Shown here piece by piece: positions 16,996-25,066 of a DNA stretch of 64,000 bases. The notes under the pieces are model-generated. The model was not told the DNA's origin. It did no database searches and saw nothing but the letters and a program-made list of their open reading frames with translations. Source of the stretch: Betaproteobacteria bacterium (lineage in GTDB: Bacteria > Pseudomonadota > Gammaproteobacteria > Burkholderiales > Casimicrobiaceae). Position 1 is the first letter of the stretch; every line of letters begins with the position of its first letter. The stretch spans positions 1-64,000 of the forward strand of contig JAAFIS010000004.1 in assembly GCA_013298695.1 (NCBI GenBank), written 5' to 3'. The position numbers and the translations under genes were made by a program.

Positions 16996-17904
16996 ATGAA
17001 ACTATTTCTCGCAGGCGCGAGCGCGAGTTGCGCTGCGCTAATTGCAGTCGCATTTTCGACGCCGGGTTTCGCGCAATCAAACAACGCTAGCGATTCAGCG
17101 ATCTTGCAAAAAATTAAGCGTGGCGAGCCCATTGTGATGGGGCATCGCACCAATTCGCCGCCGCTTTCTTACGCGGGAGAGAACGGCGCGGACGGCTACA
17201 CCGTCGACGTGTGTCGCGCCGCCATCGCCCGGCTTGCCAAGCAACTTCAACGCAAAGAAATTGCGATCATTTACAAGCCCGTGAGCCTGGAAAATCGGCT
17301 CAGCAAAGTTGCCGATCGCGAAGTTGATATGGAGTGCGGTCTGACAACAAACACGATCTCGCGCGCGCGCACTGTTAATTTCTCGCCAACAATTTTGGTG
17401 ACGGGCACCAAGATCGTAGTGCTCGCAGATTCGCGCATTCAATCGCACTCCGATTTAGCTGGGCGCGCGGTGAGCGCAGGTCGCGGCAGCACCAATTTAA
17501 AGAGCGCAAAACGCTTCGCCAACGAGCGAAATCTCGCGATTAGTCTGCGCGAAACGAACGATACAAAGGCTGCGTTCATCGATATGGTTAACCGCTCGAC
17601 CGACGCAGCGGCGTTAAACGAAATCTCTGCACGCGGTTGGTCGCGAGAGGACACGAAGAACGCGGTACGTTTTTTAGATCGCTATCTTTCAACCGAACCG
17701 GTTGCGATTGCGTTGCCGAAACACGACGCTGCGTTTACCAATGCGTTCAGCGCGGCGGTGTCGGAAGTGCTCGTGAGCGGGGAAGGTGAGCGCATTTACG
17801 AGCGCTGGCTGGGTCGTTACGGCCTCGGTCTGCCGCTCAACCAGTTCACGCGCGAAGCGTATCGTTTGCCGCTCGCGTTCAGTATTGCGGACGAGCTTTT
17901 ATAG
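16996..17904 (+). CDS. family-3 extracellular solute-binding protein (amino-acid type)
   Basis: 302-residue periplasmic binding protein with a signal peptide ending GFAQS. The mature part has the SBP family 3 pattern: GEPIVMGHRTNSPPLSY near the N-terminus, GYTVDVCRAA, then DMECGLTTNTISRARTVNFS, which lines the ligand site in polar amino-acid receptors. There is no ABC permease or ATPase gene nearby, so it is an orphan receptor. A GAGGG ribosome site precedes the ATG. Glutamate/aspartate-type ligands are likely from the family, but unproven. Confidence 0.85.
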   Translation: MKLFLAGASASCAALIAVAFSTPGFAQSNNASDSAILQKIKRGEPIVMGHRTNSPPLSYAGENGADGYTVDVCRAAIARLAKQLQRKEIAIIYKPVSLENRLSKVADREVDMECGLTTNTISRARTVNFSPTILVTGTKIVVLADSRIQSHSDLAGRAVSAGRGSTNLKSAKRFANERNLAISLRETNDTKAAFIDMVNRSTDAAALNEISARGWSREDTKNAVRFLDRYLSTEPVAIALPKHDAAFTNAFSAAVSEVLVSGEGERIYERWLGRYGLGLPLNQFTREAYRLPLAFSIADELL

Positions 17905-17947
17905 AGCTGCACGCACGTGCAGTCTCCCCTCAGCGATTTGTGCTCTT

Positions 17948-18032
17948 GCGCTATTACATTGGGCGCTAAGGCTAAAAATACTGCGTTTCGATAATTGCCA
18001 AAATTAACGCTTTCGCCCAGGCTAATCGGGGA
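17948..18032. repeat. bipartite palindromic element, copy J
   Basis: Arm gcgctattacattgggcgcta (17948-17968) and arm tcgcccaggctaatcgggga (18013-18032) are 44 bp apart. It fills the gap between two convergent genes, the solute-binding protein and parB, so it may also act as a terminator-like hairpin. Confidence 0.7.
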
Positions 18033-18052
18033 ATTCGGGATAGGGCTAGGGA

Positions 18053-18976
18053 TCAACGCTTCACTTTTGCCAAAATCCCATCGAGCTGATCCAAACTCGC
18101 ATAGCGAATGATCACTTCGCCTTTGCCATCTTTCGCATGCACGATTTCGACATAGGTGCCGAGCGCGTCGGCGAGATCGGTTTCTAGGCGATCAAGGTCG
18201 CTGTCGCGTACGGCGTCTTCGGGGGCGATGCGTTGGCCTTTGCCCGGTTTCGATGCTTTCGTCGACTGGCTTGCTTTGTTGCTCGACGAGGTTGCGCCAC
18301 TCGCGTTGCTCTCTTCTTTCACCAACGCTTCAGTCGCGCGCACAGAAAGATCGTTGATCGCGATTTTTTCGGCGAGCATCACTTGTTTGTCTTTCGGCAA
18401 ACTCGCAAGCGCGCGGGCGTGACCCATCTCGAGCGTTCCGGCGACGACGCGATCTTGCACCGCTTGCGCGAGCTCAAGCAAGCGCAACAAATTCGTGACC
18501 GCGCTGCGCGATTTCCCAACCGCATCGGCCGCTTGTTCGTGCGTGAATTTGAATTCGCTGATGAGCCGCTGCAAACCGACCGCTTCTTCAATAGCGTTCA
18601 AATCTTGCCGCTGCAAGTTCTCAATCAATGCAAGCGTGAGCGCGGTCTTGTCATCGACTTCACGAATGATGACTGGCACTTCGGTGAGTCCCGCAAGTTG
18701 CGCGGCGCGGAAGCGGCGTTCACCGGCGATGATCTCGTGCGCGCCGGAGGTTGTTTTACGAACAACAATCGGCTGCATGATGCCCTGCGCTTTGATCGAC
18801 GCCGCGAGCTCAGTCAACGACGCATCTTCGAAGCGTTTGCGCGGTTGATATTTACCTGCAGTGAGAGCGCTAATTTTGAGCGACGCAACGCCTGCTGCCG
18901 GTGTTGCCACTTTGGTCGGCTCCGGCATCAAGAGTGCATCGAGTCCGCGGCCGAGGCCTTTTAATTTAACTGCCAT
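18053..18976 (-). CDS. parB: chromosome partitioning protein ParB
   Basis: 307-residue CTP-dependent DNA clamp that loads at parS and recruits ParA and SMC. It begins MAVKLKGLGRGLDALL, the usual ParB start. The N-terminal domain has PRKRFEDASLTELAASI and the CTP-binding GERRFRAAQLAG (box II). The helix-turn-helix (HEQAADAVGKSRSAVTNLLRLLEL) and the C-terminal dimerisation domain follow. An Asn/Ser/Lys-rich linker of about 25 residues precedes the C-terminal domain. The ATG at 18976 was preferred to codons nine residues upstream. It sits downstream of parA, separated only by an 88-bp palindromic repeat. Three parS sites lie 6 kb away. Confidence 0.97.
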   Translation of the reverse strand: MAVKLKGLGRGLDALLMPEPTKVATPAAGVASLKISALTAGKYQPRKRFEDASLTELAASIKAQGIMQPIVVRKTTSGAHEIIAGERRFRAAQLAGLTEVPVIIREVDDKTALTLALIENLQRQDLNAIEEAVGLQRLISEFKFTHEQAADAVGKSRSAVTNLLRLLELAQAVQDRVVAGTLEMGHARALASLPKDKQVMLAEKIAINDLSVRATEALVKEESNASGATSSSNKASQSTKASKPGKGQRIAPEDAVRDSDLDRLETDLADALGTYVEIVHAKDGKGEVIIRYASLDQLDGILAKVKR

Positions 18977-18987
18977 GGTGTCATTTC

Positions 18988-19075
18988 GTAGGGTGGGCAC
19001 CCCGTGCCCACCGTTGTGTTGATCGATTGATTCGAGGTGATGTTGTTCTTGGTGGGCACGGGGTGCCCACCCTAC
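18988..19075. repeat. GTAGGGTGGGCAC inverted-repeat element, copy 1
   Basis: 88-bp element whose two ends are inverted copies (gtagggtgggcaccccgtgcccacc and its complement at 19051-19075), around a 38-bp centre. It forms the whole parA-parB gap and supplies the parA stop codon. The second copy is at 21229-21312. Confidence 0.85.
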
Positions 19076-19860
19076 GTGGCTTCATGCTTCGCGATTAACT
19101 CTTGCGCAAGCTGCAAGTACGCCTGAGCACCTTTACTTGCTTTATCTAGCAACAACACTGGAATACCGTGCGACGGCGCTTCCGCGAGTCGAACGTTGCG
19201 CGGAATGATCGTTTTGAAAAGCTTGTCGCCGAAATGTTGTTCGAGCTGCGCGGCGACTTGTTGCGACAAGCTCATGCGGTTGTCGTACATGGTGCGCAGC
19301 AATCCTTCGATGTGCAAATCGGGATTCAAGTGCTGCTGTAGTTTACGCAGCGTTTGCACGAGATCGCTCAAACCTTCGAGCGCGTAGTACTCGCATTGCA
19401 TCGGAATCAACACGCTGTCTGCGGCGCAAAGCGCGTTGAGCGTGAGCAAATTTAGCGTCGGCGGGCAATCGATCAAGATGTAATCATATTGATCAGCGAC
19501 GGCTTCAATCGCTGCCTTCAACGTGTGAATCGCATCCTTCAATTTTGTTTCGCGATCCGGCATGCTGACCATTTCGATTTCCGCGCCCGCGAGCTCGCGA
19601 TTCGCAGGAATCAAATCAAAATCACCTTGCGCGCGTACGCGAGCCTCGATCAAACCCGTCTCGCCAAGCAGCACGGTGTATACGCTTTGCTCGATGCCAT
19701 TTTTATTAACGCCCGCGCCCATCGTTGCATTGCCTTGCGGATCAACGTCGATCAGTAGCACGCGGCGTTTTTGCGCAGCGAGTGAGGCGGCGAGATTCAC
19801 GGCAGTGGTGGTTTTGCCGACGCCGCCCTTCTGGTTCGCTATTGCGATGGTTCTAATCAT
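19072..19860 (-). CDS. parA: chromosome partitioning ATPase ParA (Soj)
   Basis: 262-residue deviant-Walker ATPase that drives segregation of ParB-parS complexes. The Walker A motif KGGVGKTTTAVNLAASLA has the signature Lys of the family, LLIDVDPQGNATMGAG is the A' motif, and YILIDCPPTLNLLTLNAL is Walker B. No N-terminal DNA-binding extension is present, as usual for chromosomal Soj/ParA. Its ATG overlaps the end of the small upstream gene by 8 nt. The TAG stop lies in the terminal repeat of the following palindromic element. Confidence 0.97.
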   Translation of the reverse strand: MIRTIAIANQKGGVGKTTTAVNLAASLAAQKRRVLLIDVDPQGNATMGAGVNKNGIEQSVYTVLLGETGLIEARVRAQGDFDLIPANRELAGAEIEMVSMPDRETKLKDAIHTLKAAIEAVADQYDYILIDCPPTLNLLTLNALCAADSVLIPMQCEYYALEGLSDLVQTLRKLQQHLNPDLHIEGLLRTMYDNRMSLSQQVAAQLEQHFGDKLFKTIIPRNVRLAEAPSHGIPVLLLDKASKGAQAYLQLAQELIAKHEAT

Positions 19861-20071
19861 TTTCTTTTTTCAACAGAATGTGCTCAGTTGCGCTTTCATC
19901 TTCATTAAGCAATGCCGATAGTTGTTCTGGTTTCATTTGTTTGATTCGTTGCTCAATTGAACGATCGTATCGGCGATCATTTGGCTCGATTCCCCGCTGC
20001 GCTTTACGAGCGTATTCTTTTGAGAACAGCGCGATCTCATTTGTCAAATTTTCTGGGCGCTTTGACGGCAA
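19853..20071 (-). CDS. small protein of unknown function between LysE and parA
   Basis: 72 residues, highly charged, no membrane segment (NLTNEIALFSKEYARKAQRG, RSIEQRIKQMKPEQLSALL). A TTG start at 20071 is supported by a GAGGT ribosome site 9 nt upstream. Its last 8 nt overlap the parA start, so it is probably cotranslated with parA. I do not recognise a family. The strong ribosome site and tight packing favour a real gene. Confidence 0.6.
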   Translation of the reverse strand: MPSKRPENLTNEIALFSKEYARKAQRGIEPNDRRYDRSIEQRIKQMKPEQLSALLNEDESATEHILLKKEND

Positions 20072-20076
20072 CTGTT

Positions 20077-20745
20077 CTACCTCTGCACAGCAAACTTAAT
20101 GGAAAACCCAATCAACGCCGTCCCCGCAATCCGCTTCAACCACATCGGCGCATTCGGCACGCGCACAAACACTTTTTTCGCCACCGATGCAATTGCAATC
20201 AACCACATGCAATACAAAAAACAAATCGCGAGCACGATGCCGATCATGCGCGCGTAGGTCGCGATGCCGTCGAACGTGTTCGTATCGATAAAGAGCGGGA
20301 AAAACGCGACATAAAAGCCAATTACTTTCGGGTTCGATAACGACACGAACATCGATTCCACAAACCAGTTCTTTACGCCGCGCGCTCTCCGCACCTCTCC
20401 CTCCGGGAGAGGTAACGACGAAGTCGTTGGTGAGGGATCCCCTAACTTGTATTTCGCATTCCTAATCAACGAAAACCCAATCCAAGCCAAATACAGCGCC
20501 CCCGCGTAACGCAACACATCAAACGCACGCGGATACGCCGCCGCGAGCGCCGCCACGCCCGAGAGCGCGAGCACCATCCACACTGTGTCGCCCGCCATGA
20601 GCCCAAGCGTGCTCCACACCCCCGCGCGAGCACCACCGTTTTTCTCCGCCATCGACGCGAAAAGTTTGATCGTGCCGGGGCCGGGGATCGCGAGGAAGAT
20701 GATCGTCGCGATGACAAGCGCCCAGAGGTCGTTGATGCCTGTCAT
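20077..20745 (-). CDS. LysE/RhtB-family exporter with in-frame repeat insertion
   Basis: 222-residue inner-membrane exporter of the LysE/RhtB family (amino-acid or homoserine-lactone type efflux). It starts MTGINDLWALVIATIIFLAIPGPGT, where PGPG is a family hallmark, and has about six hydrophobic segments and the SNPKVIGFYVAFFP motif. A LysE gene in this place (rsmG-LysE-parA) is common in Burkholderiales. Oddity: residues about 103-118 (DPSPTTSSLPLPEGEV) are encoded by the hairpin repeat at 20394-20437, inserted in frame in a cytoplasmic loop after the third helix. The reading frame survives and both flanks align with the family, so it may still work. Confidence 0.88.
   Translation of the reverse strand: MTGINDLWALVIATIIFLAIPGPGTIKLFASMAEKNGGARAGVWSTLGLMAGDTVWMVLALSGVAALAAAYPRAFDVLRYAGALYLAWIGFSLIRNAKYKLGDPSPTTSSLPLPEGEVRRARGVKNWFVESMFVSLSNPKVIGFYVAFFPLFIDTNTFDGIATYARMIGIVLAICFLYCMWLIAIASVAKKVFVRVPNAPMWLKRIAGTALIGFSIKFAVQR
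20394..20437 (+). repeat. CTCTCCC-GGGAGAG hairpin repeat, copy a (inside LysE gene)
   Basis: 44-bp unit: hairpin cctctccctccgggagagg, second hairpin aacgacgaagtcgtt, then ggtgaggga. The same layout occurs in five other copies in this window. It is inserted in frame in the LysE coding sequence. Confidence 0.9.
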
Positions 20746-20803
20746 TTGCGACCTCCGGTCGCAGGACGAATGAACAGTGACGAGTGACGGAATACAAGGC
20801 GCA

Positions 20804-21325
20804 TCACTTCGTGCTCAGTTTGTATTTCGCGTAGTCGTTGGTCTGCGACTTGTAGTAAAGCGTGTCTCCGTCTCGCGGAAAAACATTTCGCATGGTCGAT
20901 GAAAGAAAAATGATGTCCGTTTCACCACTAACAAATCGTTCAAACACGTGATCACAAGCTGTCATTGGAGACTCGAAGTAACGCGCAGTCGGCATCGGGC
21001 CTTTGAGCGATCTGATTGGTGTGAATCTAATTCGGCGAGTTTGTTTTGACCAGTCTTCTTCGACCTTTTCGATCTTAACTTCGAGTATGTACGCCGATTG
21101 CTCAATCAACGGTATCGCGATTGATTCAATAGGTGGGTGTTTGTAATCGGCGCGCCAAGCTGGTGGTGAGCAAGCAACTGCATGAGTCGTAAAGCAGGAT
21201 ATCGCCAATCCGAGCGACCAATTCAGTCGTAGGGTGGGCACCCTGTGCCCACCAACACATCGCCGCGAACCTACTCGCGACCCGAATGGTGGGCACGGAG
21301 TGCCCACCCTACAAAATCGCCTCAC
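20804..21325 (-). CDS. exported protein of unknown function with repeat-derived 5' end
   Basis: The convincing part is about 142 residues: a hydrophobic leader (LGLAISCFTTHAVACS) and a mature domain with ILEVKIEKVEEDW, IRSLKGP and TDIIFLSSTM; no family recognised. The only usable start codon is a GTG at 21325 overlapping the rsmG stop (GTGA). From there the frame runs through the whole 84-bp palindromic element, giving an Arg/Gly/Pro-rich leader unlike a signal peptide n-region. The element has probably replaced the original start. A TTG inside the leader (near 21209) is an alternative. Confidence 0.5.
   Translation of the reverse strand: MRRFCRVGTPCPPFGSRVGSRRCVGGHRVPTLRLNWSLGLAISCFTTHAVACSPPAWRADYKHPPIESIAIPLIEQSAYILEVKIEKVEEDWSKQTRRIRFTPIRSLKGPMPTARYFESPMTACDHVFERFVSGETDIIFLSSTMRNVFPRDGDTLYYKSQTNDYAKYKLSTK
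21229..21312. repeat. GTAGGGTGGGCAC inverted-repeat element, copy 2
   Basis: 84-bp element with ends gtagggtgggcac and gtgcccaccctac in inverted orientation and an unrelated centre relative to copy 1. It lies between rsmG and the next gene and overlaps that gene's 5' end. Confidence 0.85.
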
Positions 21326-22041
21326 GCGCGCTCAAGCCACAACAAACACCGATCCGCATCCAAAAACGGCACCTTCAACTCCCGTTTCCGATCGACCACC
21401 CAGCCCGTGCCTGCAAGCTCGGCGACTTCGTCTTCGGGGAACTTGCCTTTCATCGCAAGCATCAGGCCGTCTTCTTCTGGGACGACACATTCACCCGCTG
21501 TTTTCACGAAGTCTTTGAGCGAGGCGTAGGCGCGCGAAATCACGACGTCGTAGGTGACCAAATGTTCTTCGACGCGTTGATGCACGGCGGAGAGATTGCC
21601 AAGTTTCAAATGCTCGGCGGCCTTCTCAACGTAGTCAGTTTTCTTTCTGACCGCATCGATCGAGACCACTTCAAGATCGGGCCGCATCACGGCAATCGGC
21701 AGCGCAGGGAAGCCGCCGCCCGAGCCCACATCGAGCAACGTGGTCGCTTCTGCGGGAATGCAATAGAGCACGGAGAGCGAATCGAGAATGTGTTGCACGA
21801 GCATGTCGTGCGGATCGCGAATGGCCGTTAAGTTGATCACCGCATTCCATTCGGAGAGAAACGAGAGTGATTCGATGAGCGCATCTTTTTGTTTGCCGCT
21901 CGCGCTGAGGCGCAGCGTTTTCAGACCTTCGGAGAGTTTTTCATAGAGCGCAGCGCGAAGCTCAGGCGTGAAATCGATCAATTCGCGACCCTCTTTAAGT
22001 GGACGATCAATAACGGGACGTAAACCGGCGGATGTAGTCAT
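21322..22041 (-). CDS. rsmG: 16S rRNA (guanine527-N7)-methyltransferase RsmG (GidB)
   Basis: 239-residue SAM-dependent methyltransferase that modifies G527 of 16S rRNA. It has the FLSEWNAVINLTAIRDP segment, the SAM-binding LLDVGSGGGFPALPIAV, VVSIDAVRKKTDYVEKA, and VVISRAYASLKDF. I start at the ATG at 22041 because it matches the family's length; the frame is open far upstream into mnmG but that part is not RsmG-like. It follows mnmG by 92 bp, the classical mnmG-rsmG order. Confidence 0.95.
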   Translation of the reverse strand: MTTSAGLRPVIDRPLKEGRELIDFTPELRAALYEKLSEGLKTLRLSASGKQKDALIESLSFLSEWNAVINLTAIRDPHDMLVQHILDSLSVLYCIPAEATTLLDVGSGGGFPALPIAVMRPDLEVVSIDAVRKKTDYVEKAAEHLKLGNLSAVHQRVEEHLVTYDVVISRAYASLKDFVKTAGECVVPEEDGLMLAMKGKFPEDEVAELAGTGWVVDRKRELKVPFLDADRCLLWLERA

Positions 22042-22133
22042 GCCTTGACCTTGAGGATTGATATTGTTTTGCACGACGGGACGCGTTCCTGTTTTGTTGG
22101 ATTTATCGCTTCGCGTGGGGGATTCGGAGGTTT

Positions 22134-24602
22134 TCACGCAACGCTTTCGTTTAAGGTAGTAGCTCTTGCTGCATTTGCCCGTTTTAAATGGACGAGGAGC
22201 AGGGAAACCGCAGCAGGTGTAACGCCCGATATTCGGCCTGCTTGCCCAAGTGTTTGAGGCGTTGCTAGCGAGAGCTTTTGCTGCACTTCTTTGGAGAGAC
22301 CTCTCACCTGGGTGTAATCCAGGTGCGCCGGAATCACGAGATTTTCGTTGGCAAGCTGACGCTCGATTTCGTCGTTTTGACGATCGATGTAACCGGCGTA
22401 TTTGGCGGCGATTTCGATTTGTTCGGCGACGCACTCTCCCTCTGGGAGAGGGTGCCCCTGAGCTTGGCGAAGCGGCGGGTGAGGGAGTTCCTCTCCCCCT
22501 GGGAGAGGTCGCGCGGTAAGCGCGGGTGAGGGAACACCACCTCGGCACGCAAACCAAATCGAATCGAGGACGCCTTCAAGGTTCTGAAACAACTCGTTGT
22601 TCCAGATACGAAGCACTCGTATTCCATTGGCGGCAAGCGCGGCATCGCGCACTGAGTCGTAGTTCGAATCAAGATGCTGCGAGCCATCTAGCTCGACGGC
22701 GACTTTGGCTTCGTGACAGTAGAAGTCGAGAATGTAGCGATGCTCGCCTAGTTCTATCGGGTGCTGGCGGCGGAATTTGAGATCGTCGAGTCGGCGGTCG
22801 CGCAGGAGGGACCACAAGTAACCTTCCGGGTCTGTCTGGTCTGCACGGAGGGTTCTCGCGTAGTCCAACAATTGCGGATCAGTCGGGCGTTTTTTTCCCT
22901 CACCAACGACTGTGTCGTTACCTCTCCCAACGGGAGAGGTGGAGCTTCCCTCACCCGCGCCTTTGTCGCGACCTCTCCCGGAGGGAGAGGTATCACTCTT
23001 TGCTTTCAGCGAAAACTCCGTGCGCAAGCCATCAATTGTGGCGTAGGTCACGCCCGGCCTGCGAAGCAGCTCAAACAGGCTGTATTCCCGTTCAATAGGC
23101 GTTCCGAGCGTAGCGAGCGCTCGCTCATTATTCAAAATCTGGGGGTTGATCCAGGTGGATTTGAGGCGCTCAGTTTCGGCGGCAATGGCGTCTCGTTTCC
23201 GATTAAACGCGTCCCAACGCGCATCATCGACCAATCCAAGCGCCCTGCCCTGCTCCGTCAAACGCATGTCTGCGTTGTCTTCGCGAAGCTGCAAACGGTA
23301 TTCGGCGCGGCTGGTAAACATGCGATACGGCTCGGAGACGCCTTGCGTGGTGAGGTCATCGACGAGCACGCCCAGATAGGCTTCATCCCGTCGCGGGCAC
23401 CAACCCTCTTTGCCTTGGGCTTTGAGTGCCGCGTTCACGCCCGCGAGCAAACCTTGTGCGGCAGCCTCTTCATAGCCGGTGGTGCCGTTGATTTGCCCAG
23501 CCATGAAGAGGCCATCGAGATACTTGGTTTCGAGCGTTTGTTTAAGCTGGCGCGGATCGAAATAGTCGTATTCGATCGCGTAGCCTGGGCGCAGAATATG
23601 CGCGTTTTCGAGCCCGGCCATTGAGCGGATCAGCGCGATTTGAATGTCAAACGGCAAACTGGTCGATACGCCCGCTGGATAAACCTCTTGCGTGGTCAAG
23701 CCCTCCGGTTCAAGGAAGATTTGATGACTCGTTTTGTCTGCAAACCGATGAATCTTGTCTTCGATGCTCGGGCAATAGCGCGGACCGACGCCTTCAATTA
23801 CGCCGGTAAACATGGGGCTTCGATCCAGGCCGCTGCGAATAATGTCGTGCGTCCGCTCATTGGTATGCGTGATCCAACACGGCACTTGGCGCGGATGCAT
23901 CGCACGCGAGCCCATGAAACTGAACACCGGTTCGGGATCGTCGCCCGGTTGGATGCCGACTTTCGTGTAGTCGATCGTTTTGCCATCGATGCGCGGCGGC
24001 GTGCCTGTCTTCAAGCGCCCTTGCGGTAGCTTCATTTCTTTAAGTCGCGCGCCAAGCGTGGTGGCAGCGGGATCGCCCGCGCGTCCTGCGGTGTAATTCT
24101 GCAAACCGATGTGAATCAAGCCAGAGAGGAACGTGCCCGCAGTAAGCACCACGGTTTCGCTCTCGAAGACCAATCCCATTTGGGTTTTTACGCCTGTAAC
24201 TTTGCCACCGATAACCATCACATCGTCAACCGGCTGCTGAAACAAAGTTAGGTTAGGTTGGTTTTCAAGGCGCGCGCGGATCGCGGCGCGGTACAAAACT
24301 CGGTCGTTCTGCGCACGAGTTGCGCGAACCGCCGGGCCTTTCGAAGAGTTCAGGATTCGGAATTGAATACCCGCCTCGTCTGTGGCGATCGCCATTGCGC
24401 CACCGAGCGCGTCCACTTCCTTAACCAGATGCCCTTTACCGATGCCGCCGATCGACGGGTTGCAGCTCATCTGCCCCAGAGTTTCAATCGAATGCGTGAG
24501 CAATAGCGTTTTCGCGCCCGCGCGAGCAGACGCCAGCGCAGCCTCACTACCTGCGTGGCCGCCGCCAACGACGATTACATCGAAACGGGTGGGGAAAATC
24601 AT
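22134..24602 (-). CDS. mnmG: tRNA modification enzyme MnmG (GidA) interrupted in frame by a DUF559 endonuclease domain
   Basis: MnmG is the FAD-binding subunit that, with MnmE, makes the cmnm5 modification at the wobble uridine of tRNAs. The FAD motif [16 protein letters not shown], the GTPPRIDGK loop, [10 protein letters not shown] and the C-terminal domain ([40 protein letters not shown]) are all present. The protein is 822 residues against about 630 for the family. The excess, residues about 538-723, is a foreign block in the linker before the C-terminal helical domain, with no frameshift or stop. Removing it leaves about 636 residues. Retention of both halves suggests a functional enzyme tolerating a domain insertion (inference); splicing at protein or RNA level is not indicated. 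It heads the mnmG-rsmG block. Confidence 0.95.
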   Translation of the reverse strand: MIFPTRFDVIVVGGGHAGSEAALASARAGAKTLLLTHSIETLGQMSCNPSIGGIGKGHLVKEVDALGGAMAIATDEAGIQFRILNSSKGPAVRATRAQNDRVLYRAAIRARLENQPNLTLFQQPVDDVMVIGGKVTGVKTQMGLVFESETVVLTAGTFLSGLIHIGLQNYTAGRAGDPAATTLGARLKEMKLPQGRLKTGTPPRIDGKTIDYTKVGIQPGDDPEPVFSFMGSRAMHPRQVPCWITHTNERTHDIIRSGLDRSPMFTGVIEGVGPRYCPSIEDKIHRFADKTSHQIFLEPEGLTTQEVYPAGVSTSLPFDIQIALIRSMAGLENAHILRPGYAIEYDYFDPRQLKQTLETKYLDGLFMAGQINGTTGYEEAAAQGLLAGVNAALKAQGKEGWCPRRDEAYLGVLVDDLTTQGVSEPYRMFTSRAEYRLQLREDNADMRLTEQGRALGLVDDARWDAFNRKRDAIAAETERLKSTWINPQILNNERALATLGTPIEREYSLFELLRRPGVTYATIDGLRTEFSLKAKSDTSPSGRGRDKGAGEGSSTSPVGRGNDTVVGEGKKRPTDPQLLDYARTLRADQTDPEGYLWSLLRDRRLDDLKFRRQHPIELGEHRYILDFYCHEAKVAVELDGSQHLDSNYDSVRDAALAANGIRVLRIWNNELFQNLEGVLDSIWFACRGGVPSPALTARPLPGGEELPHPPLRQAQGHPLPEGECVAEQIEIAAKYAGYIDRQNDEIERQLANENLVIPAHLDYTQVRGLSKEVQQKLSLATPQTLGQAGRISGVTPAAVSLLLVHLKRANAARATTLNESVA
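22433..22486 (+). repeat. hairpin repeat copy b
   Basis: Variant copy: actctccctctgggagag hairpin, then a segment with cctgagcttggcgaag resembling the TTCGACAAGCTCAGGG repeat seen at 25098, ending gggtgaggga. It forms the 3' boundary of the mnmG insertion. Confidence 0.8.
22490..22533 (+). repeat. hairpin repeat copy c
   Basis: cctctccccctgggagagg hairpin, second hairpin cgcgcggtaagcgcg, then ggtgaggga. Same orientation as copy b and inside mnmG. Confidence 0.9.
22896..22939 (-). repeat. hairpin repeat copy d (inverted)
   Basis: Reverse orientation: tccctcacc, aacgactgtgtcgtt, cctctcccaacgggagagg. It faces copies b and c across the endonuclease coding segment. Confidence 0.9.
22947..22990 (-). 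repeat. hairpin repeat copy e (inverted)
   Basis: tccctcacc, cgcgcctttgtcgcg, cctctcccggagggagagg. It forms the 5' boundary of the insertion in mnmG. Confidence 0.9.
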
Positions 24603-24627
24603 CTGTTGATTTTAGCTGCGTGTTTCT

Positions 24628-24671
24628 CCTCTGCCCTCGGGAGAGGTCGCGCGGGAAGCGCGGGTGAGGGA
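24628..24671 (+). repeat. hairpin repeat copy f, upstream of mnmG
   Basis: cctctgccctcgggagagg hairpin, cgcgcgggaagcgcg hairpin, then ggtgaggga. It lies between the mnmG start and the first parS site, and is the only copy in this window outside a coding sequence. Confidence 0.9.
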
Positions 24672-24690
24672 AATTTCGCGCATAAGCAGA

Positions 24691-24706
24691 TGTTCCACGT
24701 GAAACA
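24691..24706. promoter_or_regulatory. parS site 1
   Basis: TGTTCCACGTGAAACA matches the conserved 16-bp parS palindrome bound by ParB (family consensus TGTTTCACGTGAAACA), with one arm mismatch. Confidence 0.93.
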
Positions 24707-24878
24707 TTCGATGCCGGGGGCATCGAATGGTCGAGAAATAGATATGCGCGAATAGCGCCGTGGCAAACTCATGCGGATTATGGACGCGCCATACGCGTAC
24801 TCAGGAACAGTTTTTTTGCAACCAAGCGTCCACCCGCGAAGCGGTCAGTTCAAATCGTAAGCGCGTAGGCGCGAACGA

Positions 24879-24894
24879 TGTTTCACGTGGAACA
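24879..24894. promoter_or_regulatory. parS site 2
   Basis: TGTTTCACGTGGAACA, exactly 188 bp after site 1. It is the reverse complement of the site 1 sequence. Confidence 0.93.
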
Positions 24895-25066
24895 AATCGA
24901 GCCGGGGGCTCGATTTGGTCAAATATTAGATATGCGCGAACAGCGCGGCAGCAAACTCATGCCGGTTATGGACGCTCGGTTCATGTTTGGAAGAACAATG
25001 GTTTTGCAACCTAACGTCCGCCCGCGAAGCTGTCGGTTTAGATCGAGAGCGCGTATGCGCGAAAGA

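Larger units (their letters stand above)
22434..22991 (-). mobile_element. DUF559 endonuclease-like insertion bounded by inverted hairpin repeats, in frame in mnmG
   Basis: 558 bp (186 codons). The core (about MnmG residues 573-686) matches the DUF559/Vsr-like PD-(D/E)XK endonuclease pattern: [48 protein letters not shown]. Predicted catalytic residues are E593, D626, E637 and D639. The core is preceded in gene direction by hairpin repeats e and d and followed by c and b, the two pairs facing each other as terminal inverted repeats. Whether the endonuclease moved the unit is inference. No intein motifs (C-terminal HN, splice-site nucleophile) are seen. Confidence 0.85.

Noticed and set aside
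18233-18964. 243-codon plus-strand frame opposite parB
   Set aside because: Antisense to parB with Phe/Arg/His-rich sequence and no conserved motif; a shadow frame.
22434-22991. Intein or group I/II intron in mnmG
   Set aside because: No Cys/Ser/Thr nucleophile and HN pair at the borders, no intron core, and the frame is open across the whole insert; the borders are hairpin repeats instead.
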